DNA of 64,000 nucleotides from Arthrobacter sp. V1I9 (lineage in GTDB: Bacteria; Actinomycetota; Actinomycetes; Actinomycetales; Micrococcaceae), in NCBI RefSeq assembly GCF_030817075.1, contig NZ_JAUSYU010000001.1, positions 310,001 through 374,000 on the forward strand, in the 5' to 3' direction. The translations under genes were made by a program, and so were the position numbers. Under the pieces are notes generated by a model. It did not search any database and was not told the origin of the DNA. It was given only the letters and a program-made list of their open reading frames with translations. Below, piece by piece: positions 1 through 8,249 of the stretch (position 1 is the first letter of the stretch; each line of letters begins with the position of its first letter).

Positions 1-53
1 ACGTCACCCAGGGCCCTAAGGGTCCGCAGGCGGAGAACATTCAGCCGCTCTAA
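1..53 (+). CDS. Cold-shock protein, C-terminal end only
   Basis: The third forward frame reads V-T-Q-G-P-K-G-P-Q-A-E-N-I-Q-P-L and stops at 51-53. This matches the usual end of small bacterial cold-shock (CspA-type) nucleic-acid chaperones, where a T-Q-G-x-x-G-P-Q-A motif lies in the last beta strand. Only about 16 codons lie inside the window; the start is off the left edge. A strong terminator follows directly, so this is the last gene of its transcript. Confidence 0.75.
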   Translation, partial: VTQGPKGPQAENIQPL

Positions 54-63
54 GCGGTTGTCG

Positions 64-97
64 AAAAGCTGACCGGCACAAGCCGGTCAGCTTTTTT
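64..97 (+). terminator. Rho-independent terminator after the cold-shock gene
   Basis: A perfect stem (AAGCTGACCGGC pairing with GCCGGTCAGCTT) around a four-base loop is followed by a T run at 92-97. It lies 10 bases after the stop codon of the cold-shock gene. Confidence 0.9.
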
Positions 98-461
98 GTT
101 CCCACAATCCATGGCAGCTAAGGCCGCAGTACTTTGCCTATGGCGGTTCAAAGCGTACCTGCACGGCATGTATGAGTTGAGCTCATTTCACCTGGATATT
201 TTCGCCGTGGCAGTTGACGAAACACCCCCTGAGCGGACCCAACGGCTTTGAACAGATGCCTTTTGAGGCTCCAGGCAGACCTACTCCTGTTGGGGGTGGC
301 GTCAGGAGGCGCCCCGCAGCGCCCGCCAAACACTGCACACGTGGACATTTCCTCCCCCAAATACGAAGGAAATGCATTTTAGTGCCATTCGGCAAAGAGT
401 GGTTCGGGGCATGCGCGGTCCTAGCCGACATCGGCGCTACCCCAAGGGACGCAGGGCCCGG
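98..461. other. Gene-poor stretch downstream of the first small-family gene
   Basis: No convincing gene. A 21-nt element at 350-370 (minus strand) recurs exactly at 47032-47052, downstream of the third family copy. On the minus strand it includes a Shine-Dalgarno-like GGGGGAGG just before an ATG at 348 that opens a 66-codon frame ending at 148; the product resembles nothing I know and its composition is not persuasive. Confidence 0.5.
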
Positions 462-941
462 CTACCGATACCAGCCCACGGAGCGGTCGAAACTCGTAGC
501 CAAGGCTCCTGTCCCTGGGGCGTCGCCCCCGCCTGCCGGAAAGAAGATGGCCCCAAATTGAGCACCTTGGGCTTCGATCCGTTCCCGCGCCCAAACCTTG
601 GCGTCCTCTATGTCCTTCGATGGGATGCTTTCCCGGGTGGTGCTACCGGGGCTGTGACGGATGTCCAACTGGTAAGCACCTGCTTGGGAAGCCCCGGCAT
701 GGCGGCCCGGGTCGCCCTCGTCCCTCCTGCTGATCATTACCTGCGCCGAGGCATGGAGAATCGATGGGTCCTTGGTATCACCGCCGTCTGCCTGCTGTTC
801 TATACGCAGGCGTGAGACCACGCTTTCCACGGTGTCGTCAGGAGTGAGCACGTAAGTGGATCCGCTGACATCAGCTTCTGAACCCCCGAGACTCTTCAAG
901 TAACGCATAAATTGTTCGGAGCTGGACTGCCTGGAGTTCAT
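462..941 (-). CDS. Small conserved hypothetical protein, GWYR family copy 1
   Basis: A 159-residue protein of unknown function, one of three paralogues here (others at 14155-14610 and 46415-46894). Shared blocks are an N-terminal S-S-x-x-Q-F-x-x-Y-L-K, a central S-I-L-H-A-S-A-Q-V-M-I-S-R-R, a D-I-E-D-A-K-V-W-A-R helix, and the ending S-F-D-R-S-V-G-W-Y-R. The frame opens 14 codons earlier, but the ATG at 941 follows an AGGGAGGG ribosome site that copy 2 shares, so it is the likely start. No signal peptide or membrane segment; it should be a soluble cytoplasmic protein. Nothing nearby indicates its role. It is nearer to copy 3 than to copy 2. Confidence 0.75.
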   Translation of the reverse strand: MNSRQSSSEQFMRYLKSLGGSEADVSGSTYVLTPDDTVESVVSRLRIEQQADGGDTKDPSILHASAQVMISRRDEGDPGRHAGASQAGAYQLDIRHSPGSTTRESIPSKDIEDAKVWARERIEAQGAQFGAIFFPAGGGDAPGTGALATSFDRSVGWYR

Positions 942-1016
942 GCACCCTCCCTGAGGGTAATTGCGCGGCGGATGCCGACCCACCCAACACTAGACCCCAG
1001 GACGCATTTGCGCCGG
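942..1016 (-). promoter_or_regulatory. Conserved leader/promoter of GWYR family copy 1
   Basis: About 75 bases upstream of the ATG match those before the other two copies: a CCGGCGCAAA block, 14-15 bases, a TAGTGT-like -10 box followed by TGG, then CATCCGCCGCG and ACCCTCAGGGAGGGTGC up to the start. Conservation of non-coding sequence before three dispersed paralogues argues for a shared promoter and 5' leader. The palindrome ACCCTCAGGGAGGGT may also form a small hairpin over the ribosome site. Confidence 0.55.
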
Positions 1017-1124
1017 GGCCGGCCTGAAGTATTTAAGCACACCTGCTAATGGGTAGTTGTGGGCCACCAGATTTACTTCTCGACGCCGGTGCCTGAACCA
1101 ATTCCAAACGCTGCGGGGAACTGA

Positions 1125-1352
1125 AGGTCAGGTCCAGGTCCCCAACGACCGGGTGATGAACTTGTTTTTGATCCGGAGAGGGTGGAGCCGTACGTCGTGT
1201 CCAGAGCGTGCGGAAGTCGTCACTACGGGAGGCGAGTTCTCCGATACGGTCGCTGAGGTCCCGGTCATAGGGTGCCCGGCCTGCAGCGCTGCGAAGTAGC
1301 GCTGTCGTTGGTCGGGCTGAGTCGTCCCAGTTTCGGTATAAGTTCCTGGAAC
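1125..1352 (-). pseudogene. Relic of an MmyB-type HTH regulator
   Basis: About 228 bases are clearly similar to the interior (roughly 18690-18920) of the intact regulator at 18498-19427, in the same orientation. The segment corresponds to the ligand-binding half, without the DNA-binding N-terminus or the C-terminal end, and has several indels (for instance an extra T in the T run near 1164-1168). No open frame spans it. It is a decayed partial duplication or the remains of a second regulator. Confidence 0.8.
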
Positions 1353-1420
1353 GGGCTTTTCGCCCTTTCCGCCGCTGTGACCCCGGTAGGACGGCCCTAC
1401 TGTAGAGATGGTCCTGTGTG

Positions 1421-1426
1421 TAGGCT
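1421..1426 (+). promoter_or_regulatory. -10 box for a leaderless transcript (first PNPOx gene)
   Basis: TAGGCT ends 6 bases before the ATG at 1433, with no Shine-Dalgarno sequence between. The same box at the same distance precedes the third gene of the cluster, supporting transcription starting at or next to the start codon. Confidence 0.55.
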
Positions 1427-1432
1427 CAGCCC

Positions 1433-1918
1433 ATGGATACTGCAGAGCCAGGACCAATAACTGACAATCTCAGCGTGCATGATTGCTGGAAGTACCTTCG
1501 CTCGGTGTCTGTCTGCCGGGTCGCTGTGCTGAGCGGGGACAGGCCGGACATCTTTCCCGTGAATTACGTGCCCAACTACGGGACCATCATCTTCCGGACG
1601 GGCCCGGGAACCAAGCTGGATGCGCTGCTGGCATCACCTGTGATCGTGTTGGAAGCGGACGGGCTGAACCGTTACGGCACGATCGCTTGGAGTGTTGTGA
1701 TCAAGGGACAGGCTGAGGTCGTATCCGAACGCGAAGAGCTTCAGGAAGCTGTCGAGGCAGGCTTGTCACCGTGGCAGCCGGGCGTCAAAGACAACCTCGT
1801 CCGGGTGACTCCGGTAGAAGTCAGTGGCCGCCGATTTGTTATCAGCTCGCCATCAGAGTGGTGGCCACCCCTTGCCTCAATTTCTTCCGAGCACGAAGAC
1901 GTCGGTGAAACGAGGTGA
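1433..1918 (+). CDS. PNPOx-like flavin-binding protein 1 of 3
   Basis: A 161-residue protein of the pyridoxamine 5'-phosphate oxidase-like split-barrel family (Pyridox_ox_2 type). These bind FMN or a related flavin and often reduce or sequester small molecules; the substrate cannot be read from sequence. Visible landmarks are C-W-K-Y-L-R near the N-terminus, R-V-A-V followed by P-D-I-F-P-V-N-Y, the I-F-R-T-G-P-G-T-K-L flavin-phosphate loop near residue 60, and a late V-S-G-R-R-F. It is the first of three tandem paralogues at 1433, 2061 and 2601. Cytosolic, without membrane segments. The start is the leaderless-type ATG after TAGGCT. Confidence 0.85.
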   Translation: MDTAEPGPITDNLSVHDCWKYLRSVSVCRVAVLSGDRPDIFPVNYVPNYGTIIFRTGPGTKLDALLASPVIVLEADGLNRYGTIAWSVVIKGQAEVVSEREELQEAVEAGLSPWQPGVKDNLVRVTPVEVSGRRFVISSPSEWWPPLASISSEHEDVGETR

Positions 1919-2060
1919 GGTGTCAGGTCAGAGGCGTCTGCTTCTCGGCTCGGTAAGTTCCACTTGCGTCGCACACGCTTATTTGTCCAGTACTCGACGT
2001 TCACAACCAAGAGCAACACCTGATTCAGCCCAAGTCGTGCACAGAACCCCGAGGTACTTT

Positions 2061-2522
2061 ATGAACGGTTTACCCAATGACAGCAAGCTCACCTTCGATC
2101 AATGCTGGGAGCTGTTGGCTTCGTCCGTTGTTGGACGGCTGGCCCTTGTCGTGAACGGGCACCCCGAAATTTTTCCGGTGAATTTCGTGCTCGAACGCCG
2201 GAGCCTCGTGTTCCGGACTGCCCCAGGGACAAAGCTGTGGGAATCCACGAAACAGGGGCCTGCTGCCTTTGAAATTGACGGTTACGAACTCGCAACCCAG
2301 GAAGCGTGGAGCGTCATCGTAAGGGGTACCACCTCTCTGATTCAGGACCCGGACGAACAAGCCGCCGTTGACACCCTCGGCCTGGAACCGTGGGAGCCCG
2401 GAACAAAACCCCACTACGTCCGGCTGTCCCCGCAAGCCCTGACTGGCCGGCGGTTCAAAGTCAACGCACCAGACGTATGGAACACCCGGACCAATGATCA
2501 GCGCCGCGCCTCATTCGAGTAG
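2061..2522 (+). CDS. PNPOx-like flavin-binding protein 2 of 3
   Basis: A 153-residue paralogue of its neighbours with the same landmarks: C-W-E-L-L, G-R-L-A-L, H-P-E-I-F-P-V-N-F, V-F-R-T-A-P-G-T-K-L, and L-T-G-R-R-F-K-V near the end. The open frame runs 79 codons further upstream, but that extension overlaps the previous gene's end and lacks family similarity. The ATG at 2061 follows a GAGG ribosome site, so unlike genes 1 and 3 this copy seems to have a conventional start. The intergenic block GCACCTGATGCAGCCCA before gene 3 recurs with changes before this gene, showing that upstream DNA was duplicated along with the genes. Confidence 0.85.
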   Translation: MNGLPNDSKLTFDQCWELLASSVVGRLALVVNGHPEIFPVNFVLERRSLVFRTAPGTKLWESTKQGPAAFEIDGYELATQEAWSVIVRGTTSLIQDPDEQAAVDTLGLEPWEPGTKPHYVRLSPQALTGRRFKVNAPDVWNTRTNDQRRASFE

Positions 2523-2587
2523 TTCCCTGCCTGTACCTGCAAGTGCGCACCTGATGCAGCCCACTGGTGCGGGTGACTCTGCCCGCG

Positions 2588-2593
2588 TAGGCT
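2588..2593 (+). promoter_or_regulatory. -10 box for a leaderless transcript (third PNPOx gene)
   Basis: TAGGCT lies 7 bases before the ATG at 2601. The same hexamer and near-identical flank (TAGGCTCAG) occur before the gene at 1433. Confidence 0.55.
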
Positions 2594-2600
2594 CAGGTCC

Positions 2601-3083
2601 ATGACCAACCAGCCCACTGCTTCCGGGGTGCCTTCGCCGGTAGAGAACCTTCAATCCCAGCAGTGCTGGGAGCTCTTGCGGCAGGTATCCGTTGGCCGGC
2701 TAGCCGTGTGGATTGATGACCACCCCGACATCTTCCCGCTGAACTACATTGTGGACCACGGCAGCGTCGTCTTTCGGACAGGCGAAGGATCTAAACTTAG
2801 CGGCGCCCTGGGTGAAACCCCGGTGGCTTTGGAGGCCGACGGTGTCGACGCCGCTTCCGGTGTGGCCTGGAGCGTTGTGGTCAAAGGCAAAGCCGCCGCC
2901 CTGACCCGGACAGAGGACATTCTTGATTCCGCGTCCCTGCACCTGTTCCCCTGGCAGGCCGGTCAAAAAGACCACTTCGTCCGAATAACCCCGGACACAA
3001 TTACCGGCAGACGCTTTCAGGTAACACCACCGCTGACGTGGTGGACACAGCTAAGCGGTGCTGTACACACATCCCCAGAGTAG
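2601..3083 (+). CDS. PNPOx-like flavin-binding protein 3 of 3
   Basis: A 160-residue split-barrel flavin-binding protein, paralogous to the two genes upstream. It has C-W-E-L-L, V-G-R-L-A-V, H-P-D-I-F-P-L-N-Y, V-F-R-T-G-E-G-S-K-L and I-T-G-R-R-F-Q-V in the family order. Genes 1 and 3 share W-S-V-V-x-K-G-K/Q-A and an F/S-P-W-Q stretch. Its own leaderless-type promoter means it can be expressed apart from genes 1 and 2. Substrate unknown; the tandem set suggests gene-dosage expansion or specialisation rather than three unrelated functions. Confidence 0.85.
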   Translation: MTNQPTASGVPSPVENLQSQQCWELLRQVSVGRLAVWIDDHPDIFPLNYIVDHGSVVFRTGEGSKLSGALGETPVALEADGVDAASGVAWSVVVKGKAAALTRTEDILDSASLHLFPWQAGQKDHFVRITPDTITGRRFQVTPPLTWWTQLSGAVHTSPE

Positions 3084-4025
3084 GCCGAGCTGCGCCTCCC
3101 CGCAGAACTACGTGTGGCGTGCCCGCCTAAGCTACAGCTCATGCCTTACGTAAAGCGCAAGGCTATCTCTGCTGCTATTCCTTCCCCCCGACGCGTACGG
3201 TGCAGCATGGCGAGGGGCCTCAGCCCCCGTTAACCTCGGCTCTAGATTTCTCCGGCGGCGTGAAACCCCGGGGGTGTGCCACTTGAACCTGCCCAGCCGA
3301 CCGACCACTATTCATCGATGTTCCGGGAGCTACAACCGCCGGAACGGCGGCCGCGAAGCATTTCTGCAGATCCAGCGAGGGACGTTGGTGGCGTGCGGGG
3401 TGGCGCTGACGGCGGTAACTAGAGCTGCATTCATTGCCATGGCTTCTCGAGGACGCAGCATCATGGCGGCCTGCCCAGCGGAACCGCCGACTGCTTGACG
3501 GCTCCAAAGGAGCCCGGACCGGCGTTCAGGTGGCCTGGTGCTGCTCGAGACCACCACCAAACGGAGACGTTTCAGCGTCACCATTAGGGCGGCTCTATTG
3601 CAGCATGCGCCTTAACCAGCTCAATAGCGAACCGGACCCCGTACCTGGACCACGAAACCGCCGCCACGACAGCGGCACCATCATTGATTAGCCTACGAGT
3701 GCTCCTGCTCTCCGGCCTGGCACCTCGCCCGGCGCCAGCATCGGGGATGGCACCCAGCTGTAGGCATTTGGATTCGCGAGGCGGCCACAAGCCACTGGTC
3801 CTATCCCCTCGTGCATAGGCAATGGACTGGTTCTCGAAAACGATGGATACCGAGAAGGGCCTGAGTGGAGGAGCCGTCAGGCTTCCTGGCTGCGAAGGCC
3901 GGGTAGTTTAACCGTTTCGGGCGCGGCGTGCGGTTGGCAGCTCTGCTCTGAGTGACGCACAGTACTCTTTGAGGACACGCCAGCGGTTCAGTCACCGAGT
4001 GTGAAGACCGGACAAGGGAGATACC
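3084..4025. other. Gene-free 940-bp stretch with an orphan copy of the PNPOx promoter
   Basis: Bases 3105-3143 repeat the promoter layout of the PNPOx genes: GTGCCCGCC, TAAGCT at 3128-3133, seven bases, then ATG at 3141. The frame it opens is only 31 codons (to about 3233) and has no family similarity, so this looks like the surviving promoter of a lost fourth copy. The rest has only frames with implausible composition. The last bases carry the AAGGGAG ribosome site of the next gene. Confidence 0.6.
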
Positions 4026-4904
4026 GTGCAGGAGTCCAAGAGCGTCGTGGTCGGCTATGACGGATCGGCCCAGGCAGCACAGGCGGTCCGGTGGGCGGCG
4101 GTTCAGGCGGCCCTGCGCAGCCGTCCCTTGCATCTGGTGCATTGCTCGGTGTGGCCTGAGCTGACTGACGACCTCGGCCCGGTTCCCGGCGTCGAGGGCA
4201 GTGGACTGGCCCGGTCCGCTGAAGTCACAGTCGAAGAGGGTGTGGCACATGCAGAGCAGGCCGCGCCGGGGGTGGAAGTCAGAACGAGCCTTCTGATCGG
4301 TTGGCCCAGGGAACAACTGCCCAAAGTTTCCGTCGGCGAGGAACTGTTGGTCGTTGGAAGCCGCGGCATCGGCGGTTTTCTCGGCCTGTTGGTCGGGTCC
4401 GTAAGTCTGGACATGGCAGCCACCGCTGCATGTCCAGTTGCCGTGATCAGATCCGACGAAAACCCTGACGGGCCGGTCGTCGTCGCTATCGACCATTCAG
4501 GTGCTACGGCTGCACTCGAGGATGCCTGCACCGTGGCCGCCGCGACGGGAGCGACGCTGGTGATTGTTCACGTCCAGCACGTCCCCGCTGGCTACAGATT
4601 GCTTCGGGACCCGGTCGACGTTCACCCTTCAGCGCAGTCGCTTCTGGACTCAGCGGTCGGTACTGCCCGTGAGCTGGCGCCGGGAATTACCGTCGAAAGC
4701 CGGCTGTTCACCGATACCTCCGTCGCTCGGGCCGTCCTGACTGCGTCCGAAGGTGCACGCCTCACCGTCGTGGGGACCAAGGGCTACGGGCTCATCAAAG
4801 GCACTATCGGTTCGACGGCCCATGCGGTCCTGCACCACGCCAACGGTCCAGTTCTCATTTCCCGGCGCAACACCACCGGGCAGGACATCCAGGACGAGCC
4901 GTAA
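4026..4904 (+). CDS. Universal stress protein, two tandem Usp domains
   Basis: A 292-residue cytosolic protein made of two UspA domains, about residues 4-140 and 148-285. Each ends with the nucleotide-binding signature: G-S-R-G-I-G-G-F-L-G-x-x-x-G-S-V-S in domain 1 and G-T-K-G-Y-G-L-I-K-G-x-x-G-S-T-A in domain 2. Such proteins bind ATP and accumulate under starvation, hypoxia or oxidative stress in actinobacteria. The start is a GTG at 4026 preceded by AAGGGAG. It is monocistronic, facing the convergent hydrolase gene. Confidence 0.93.
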   Translation: MQESKSVVVGYDGSAQAAQAVRWAAVQAALRSRPLHLVHCSVWPELTDDLGPVPGVEGSGLARSAEVTVEEGVAHAEQAAPGVEVRTSLLIGWPREQLPKVSVGEELLVVGSRGIGGFLGLLVGSVSLDMAATAACPVAVIRSDENPDGPVVVAIDHSGATAALEDACTVAAATGATLVIVHVQHVPAGYRLLRDPVDVHPSAQSLLDSAVGTARELAPGITVESRLFTDTSVARAVLTASEGARLTVVGTKGYGLIKGTIGSTAHAVLHHANGPVLISRRNTTGQDIQDEP

Positions 4905-4993
4905 ACAGCACGTCCCAATAAAAGTTCGTGACCGCAGCCCAGAGCCCAGTGCTGAGTCACCTCCGGGGAGTAAGCAGACGCAGCCTGCTTCCC

Positions 4994-6507
4994 TCAGGAG
5001 CGTGGAGTTTGTGGCAGCACGGTGTTGGTCATGTATTCGACGAATTCGGCGGGTTGTTCAAAGAGCGGCCGGTGCCCCGAGGTGGCCAGCACCGTGACGT
5101 CCTTGCTTGGTGCGTCAAGCATCGCAAACCATTGCTGAAATGGTCCGGAGCGGCCGGGCGCTTCGTGGGCCCCCTGTGCAAAATATACGGGCACTTCAAG
5201 TCTGGTCGCGGTCACCCGGAAGTCGATGTCCTGGAACTGCGGGTACATCACGGCAAAGGTGTCCATGAACGCGCCGAGCAGGTGGACCTGGTCTGTGAGG
5301 GTGTACTCGGGGACGAGGAAGTTCTCCGAGAACCCGCCTACTCCCTCTGAGTTGGCAGAGCGGTCGTACGGGTATACCTGCGGTTCGTGGGACAGCGCGG
5401 TTTCGTAGTCGAGCATGTTCTCGTAGGGTGGCTGGCCGATCTGATTCAGCTTCTGGACCAGCGCGGTGTCGCCGGTCCTGCCAGCCCAGGCGAGCGTGTC
5501 CTGGTAAAAAATTCGGTCTGTTTCCAAGGGACTGACCATCTGCCCGGTGCCGATGAAGGCATGGTAGAGCATTGGGGCTTCCTGGATGGCGAGGATTCCC
5601 GGGATGGTCCCGCCTGACTGGCCCATCAGATAGATCCGGTCCTGGTGGAAGCGGTCACGCAGGTAGTTGGTGACGGCAATGGTGTCCGCGACGGAACCGG
5701 CCAGGGTGAGCGAGGTGGCGGGGTCGAGTTCCGGGTAGGAGGTGCCGGTGCCCCGTTGGTCCACAATGGCGACGACAAAGGACTCTTCCAATTCCGGGAG
5801 GTGGTTGCGCATGGCGCCGCGTTCGGAGCCGCCCGGTCCACCTGCAAGGAACAGCAAGACGGGCTTTTCGGTACTCATCCCACGCAGCATCAGGCCCAGG
5901 TTCTTCCCTCCGGCTTCCACCGTGGTCAATTCATTGATACTGCCGACAACCGGCCTGGCGTCGGCGGCGAGCAAGGGCGCGGTAGTGGGCGGGCGGGCAA
6001 TCAACGCGGCCAGCGCAATGAGCGCCACCGCCGTGAGCCCGGCGACGCCGCGGCGAATGTATAGTCCGGCGCTTGCACGTTCTGGTGCTGAGAGCCTTCG
6101 TGCCGTTCCGGCTCCCATCGCTGCGCCGAGAACCATCGGAGTCAGGCCGATGAGCGTGTGGAAGACTCGTCCCACAACCAGCGCGAAGATGCCGTAGGGG
6201 CTTGTATGAATTCCGTCAACGGTGGGCCCGTCGGTTCCAAGCCGGGCAAGTTCATAGACCGCCGCGGCCACTGTCGGAGCTGCAAGCATGGCCCAACGCG
6301 ATCGAAGGACGAACCCTGCGACGACGCCCACTGCCAGGCCTATGCCCATGGTGCTGAGGGCTTCGGCAGTGGTCAGGGGGCCGCGGGGAATCCACCACCC
6401 CGCGAGGAGCCCCCCCACCCGCCAGTCGTGGCCAGCACGGCGGCCGTACCGATACGGCGATCGGCCCAGACCCTGGTAATGCTGCGCGGGATGGCTTGGT
6501 TGGTCAT
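4994..6507 (-). pseudogene. Membrane-anchored alpha/beta hydrolase, frameshifted near its start
   Basis: An alpha/beta hydrolase resembling proline iminopeptidases, with an oxyanion-loop motif G-G-P-G-G-S, D-Q-R-G-T-G-T-S, and a nucleophile elbow G-Q-S-G-G-T; a late G-H supplies the likely catalytic His. About 200 N-terminal residues hold four or five hydrophobic helices, so the enzyme should be membrane-tethered. The natural start is the ATG at 6507 (AGGGAAGAAG ribosome site), giving M-T-N-Q-A-I-P-R, but that frame is lost at a run of seven G (6410-6416, minus sense). The sequence continues in another frame as G-L-L-A-G-W-W. One base in this run would restore about 505 residues. It is a recent frameshift, a homopolymer sequencing error, or less likely slippage. 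Confidence 0.8.
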
Positions 6508-7073
6508 GATGAGCTTCTTCCCTGGGGGAACTGCGGCCGCCCTGCATCCTTGGTTCGGTGTGAAGCCGGCCCTCCGAGAGCATTGGCAGGGGCAGGAATG
6601 CGGACCAGATGATGCACGAGTTGTCGCTGACGGCGAAGACGAAGGCGGGAGGTTTGCTGGGCCTTTGCCGGCAGCGGCCGACCCTTGAGTGGAAGCGGCA
6701 ACCCGAAAGGGAGTGAGTTGCAGCCCGTACGGGGCAACCCGTGCGTGCTAGGCAGGGAGCTGGCGGGCCCTTGAGGTGTCTGAGTCCGGTCTTCACAGCA
6801 TACGGCCCTTAGCCCCGCATGCGTCCGTTGTCGTACACACCTCGGGCGGGAAACGGCAGCTGTGCCTAGTGGCCTGCCCCGGTAATCCTCCTGCCGGCTA
6901 TGGACAGGGGGGAGTAGGCTCAAAGCATCAGCCTGACGCACTGGTTGCAACCTCTCGGTGTCTTGATCGCCCTGCTTGCTTCGTGTCTACTTTCGCCGCT
7001 GACCGCACCGGCGAACACCTTGTCTCGGTACATTCCGTAGCCGCCGCGCACAATGAACGCTAGGAGTCAGCCC
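6508..7073. other. Divergent intergenic region, no gene seen
   Basis: About 565 bases between the minus-strand hydrolase and the plus-strand DUF6544 gene. Frames here have implausible composition and merge into the hydrolase's out-of-frame extension. GGAGTAGGCTC near 6910 resembles the TAGGCT boxes used elsewhere but no start codon lies close by. Confidence 0.5.
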
Positions 7074-8249
7074 GTGCCACAACCCCCGCGTGCTCATCAT
7101 CGGACCAGGCCGCATAAGAACGTTGCCGTAAAAGTCGCCTTTGCGGCCGTCCTCGGCGCCCACGGGCTTATCCATCTGCTGGGAGCCGCCAAGGGCCTGG
7201 GGTTCGCCGCCGTTCCGGAACTGTCGCAGCAGATATCCTTACCGCTGGGTGTTCTGTGGTTAGTTGCGGCGGCACTTCTCCTGGCCGGTTCGGTGAGCAT
7301 TTTCGTGCAGCCCAAGAGATGGTGGGTGCCGGCTGTGGTGGGCATCGTCCTCTCCCAGGTGGTGATCATTACGTCCTGGGCCGACGCCGCCTACGGGACA
7401 ATCGCCAACCTGATCCTGTTCGTCGGCGTCGTTTTTGGTTATCTCTCCGACGGGCCCCACAGCTTCCACGCCCAATACGACCAGGACGTCAGGCACGGCC
7501 GCGCCCGTTACGTCCGGCCGCCGGCACTTACCGAGGCAGACCTGGCCGGGATCCCTGACGTTGTGCAACGCTATGTTCGTCTCAGCGGCGCTGTGGGCCT
7601 GCCGAAAGTGCAGAACTTCTCAGCCCGCTATCACGGACAGATCCGCAGCGGTCCGTCCGCGCCCTGGATGCCTTTTACCGGTCGGCAAAGCAACTTTTAC
7701 GACCGGCCATCACGCCTGTTCCTCATGGACGCCTCTCGGGCCGGAATCCCGTTCCAGGCGTTCCATCGGTTCATCGGACCATCCGCAACGATGCGGGTGA
7801 AACTCGCATCAGCGGTGACGGTAGTCGATGCTAAAGGCCCGGAAATGGACGAGGCAGAGACGGTGACGTTGTTCAATGACCTTTGCGTGTTCGCACCAGG
7901 GGCGCTGGCGGATCCCGGCATCCAGTGGCGCGAAATCAATCCACTCACCGTCAGCGCAACCTTCACCAACCGAAGCCATAGCATTACTGCGGCTTTATCG
8001 TTCAATGACCACGGGGAACTAGTGGATTTCGCCGCGGACGGGCGCGGGGCCAGGACCGTGGACGGAAAGTCGTTCACGAAGATGCCGTGGTCAACCCCGC
8101 TCAGTAACTATCGACAGTACGGCCCGCACCGGATCATGGAACGCGGCGAAGGGATCTGGCACGCCCCCGCCGGAGACTACTCCTATCTGCGTTTCATCCT
8201 CGACTCGATCGAGTACAACGTGGCCCCACTGCCCAGCGGAAACCGCTGA
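7074..8249 (+). CDS. DUF6544-family membrane protein
   Basis: A 391-residue protein with three or four hydrophobic helices in the first 130 residues (one contains G-A-H-G-L-I-H-L-L-G), then a soluble domain of about 250 residues. The soluble part (P-x-x-V-Q-R-Y-V-R-L-S-G-A-V, W-M-P-F-T-G-R-Q, F-Q-A-F-H-R-F, and late R-Y/L-R-F-x-L-x-x-I-E-Y) is what I recognise as DUF6544, function unknown. The GTG at 7074 follows a good AGGAG at the right distance; the upstream ATG at 7053 has no ribosome site. Its stop overlaps the next start by one base (TGATG), so the two are translationally coupled. Confidence 0.8.
   Translation: MPQPPRAHHRTRPHKNVAVKVAFAAVLGAHGLIHLLGAAKGLGFAAVPELSQQISLPLGVLWLVAAALLLAGSVSIFVQPKRWWVPAVVGIVLSQVVIITSWADAAYGTIANLILFVGVVFGYLSDGPHSFHAQYDQDVRHGRARYVRPPALTEADLAGIPDVVQRYVRLSGAVGLPKVQNFSARYHGQIRSGPSAPWMPFTGRQSNFYDRPSRLFLMDASRAGIPFQAFHRFIGPSATMRVKLASAVTVVDAKGPEMDEAETVTLFNDLCVFAPGALADPGIQWREINPLTVSATFTNRSHSITAALSFNDHGELVDFAADGRGARTVDGKSFTKMPWSTPLSNYRQYGPHRIMERGEGIWHAPAGDYSYLRFILDSIEYNVAPLPSGNR

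Noticed and set aside
148..348. 66-codon minus-strand frame after a GGGGGAGG site
   Set aside because: Good ribosome site, but Arg/Pro-rich composition and no homologous frame after the matching element at 47032.
3220..3507. Minus-strand frame of 95 codons in the gene-free stretch before the stress protein
   Set aside because: Ser/Arg-rich composition typical of chance frames in GC-rich DNA; no ribosome site; overlaps other equally long frames.
6504..6950. 148-codon minus-strand frame upstream of the hydrolase
   Set aside because: No domain, poor composition, and it covers the promoter region between divergent genes.
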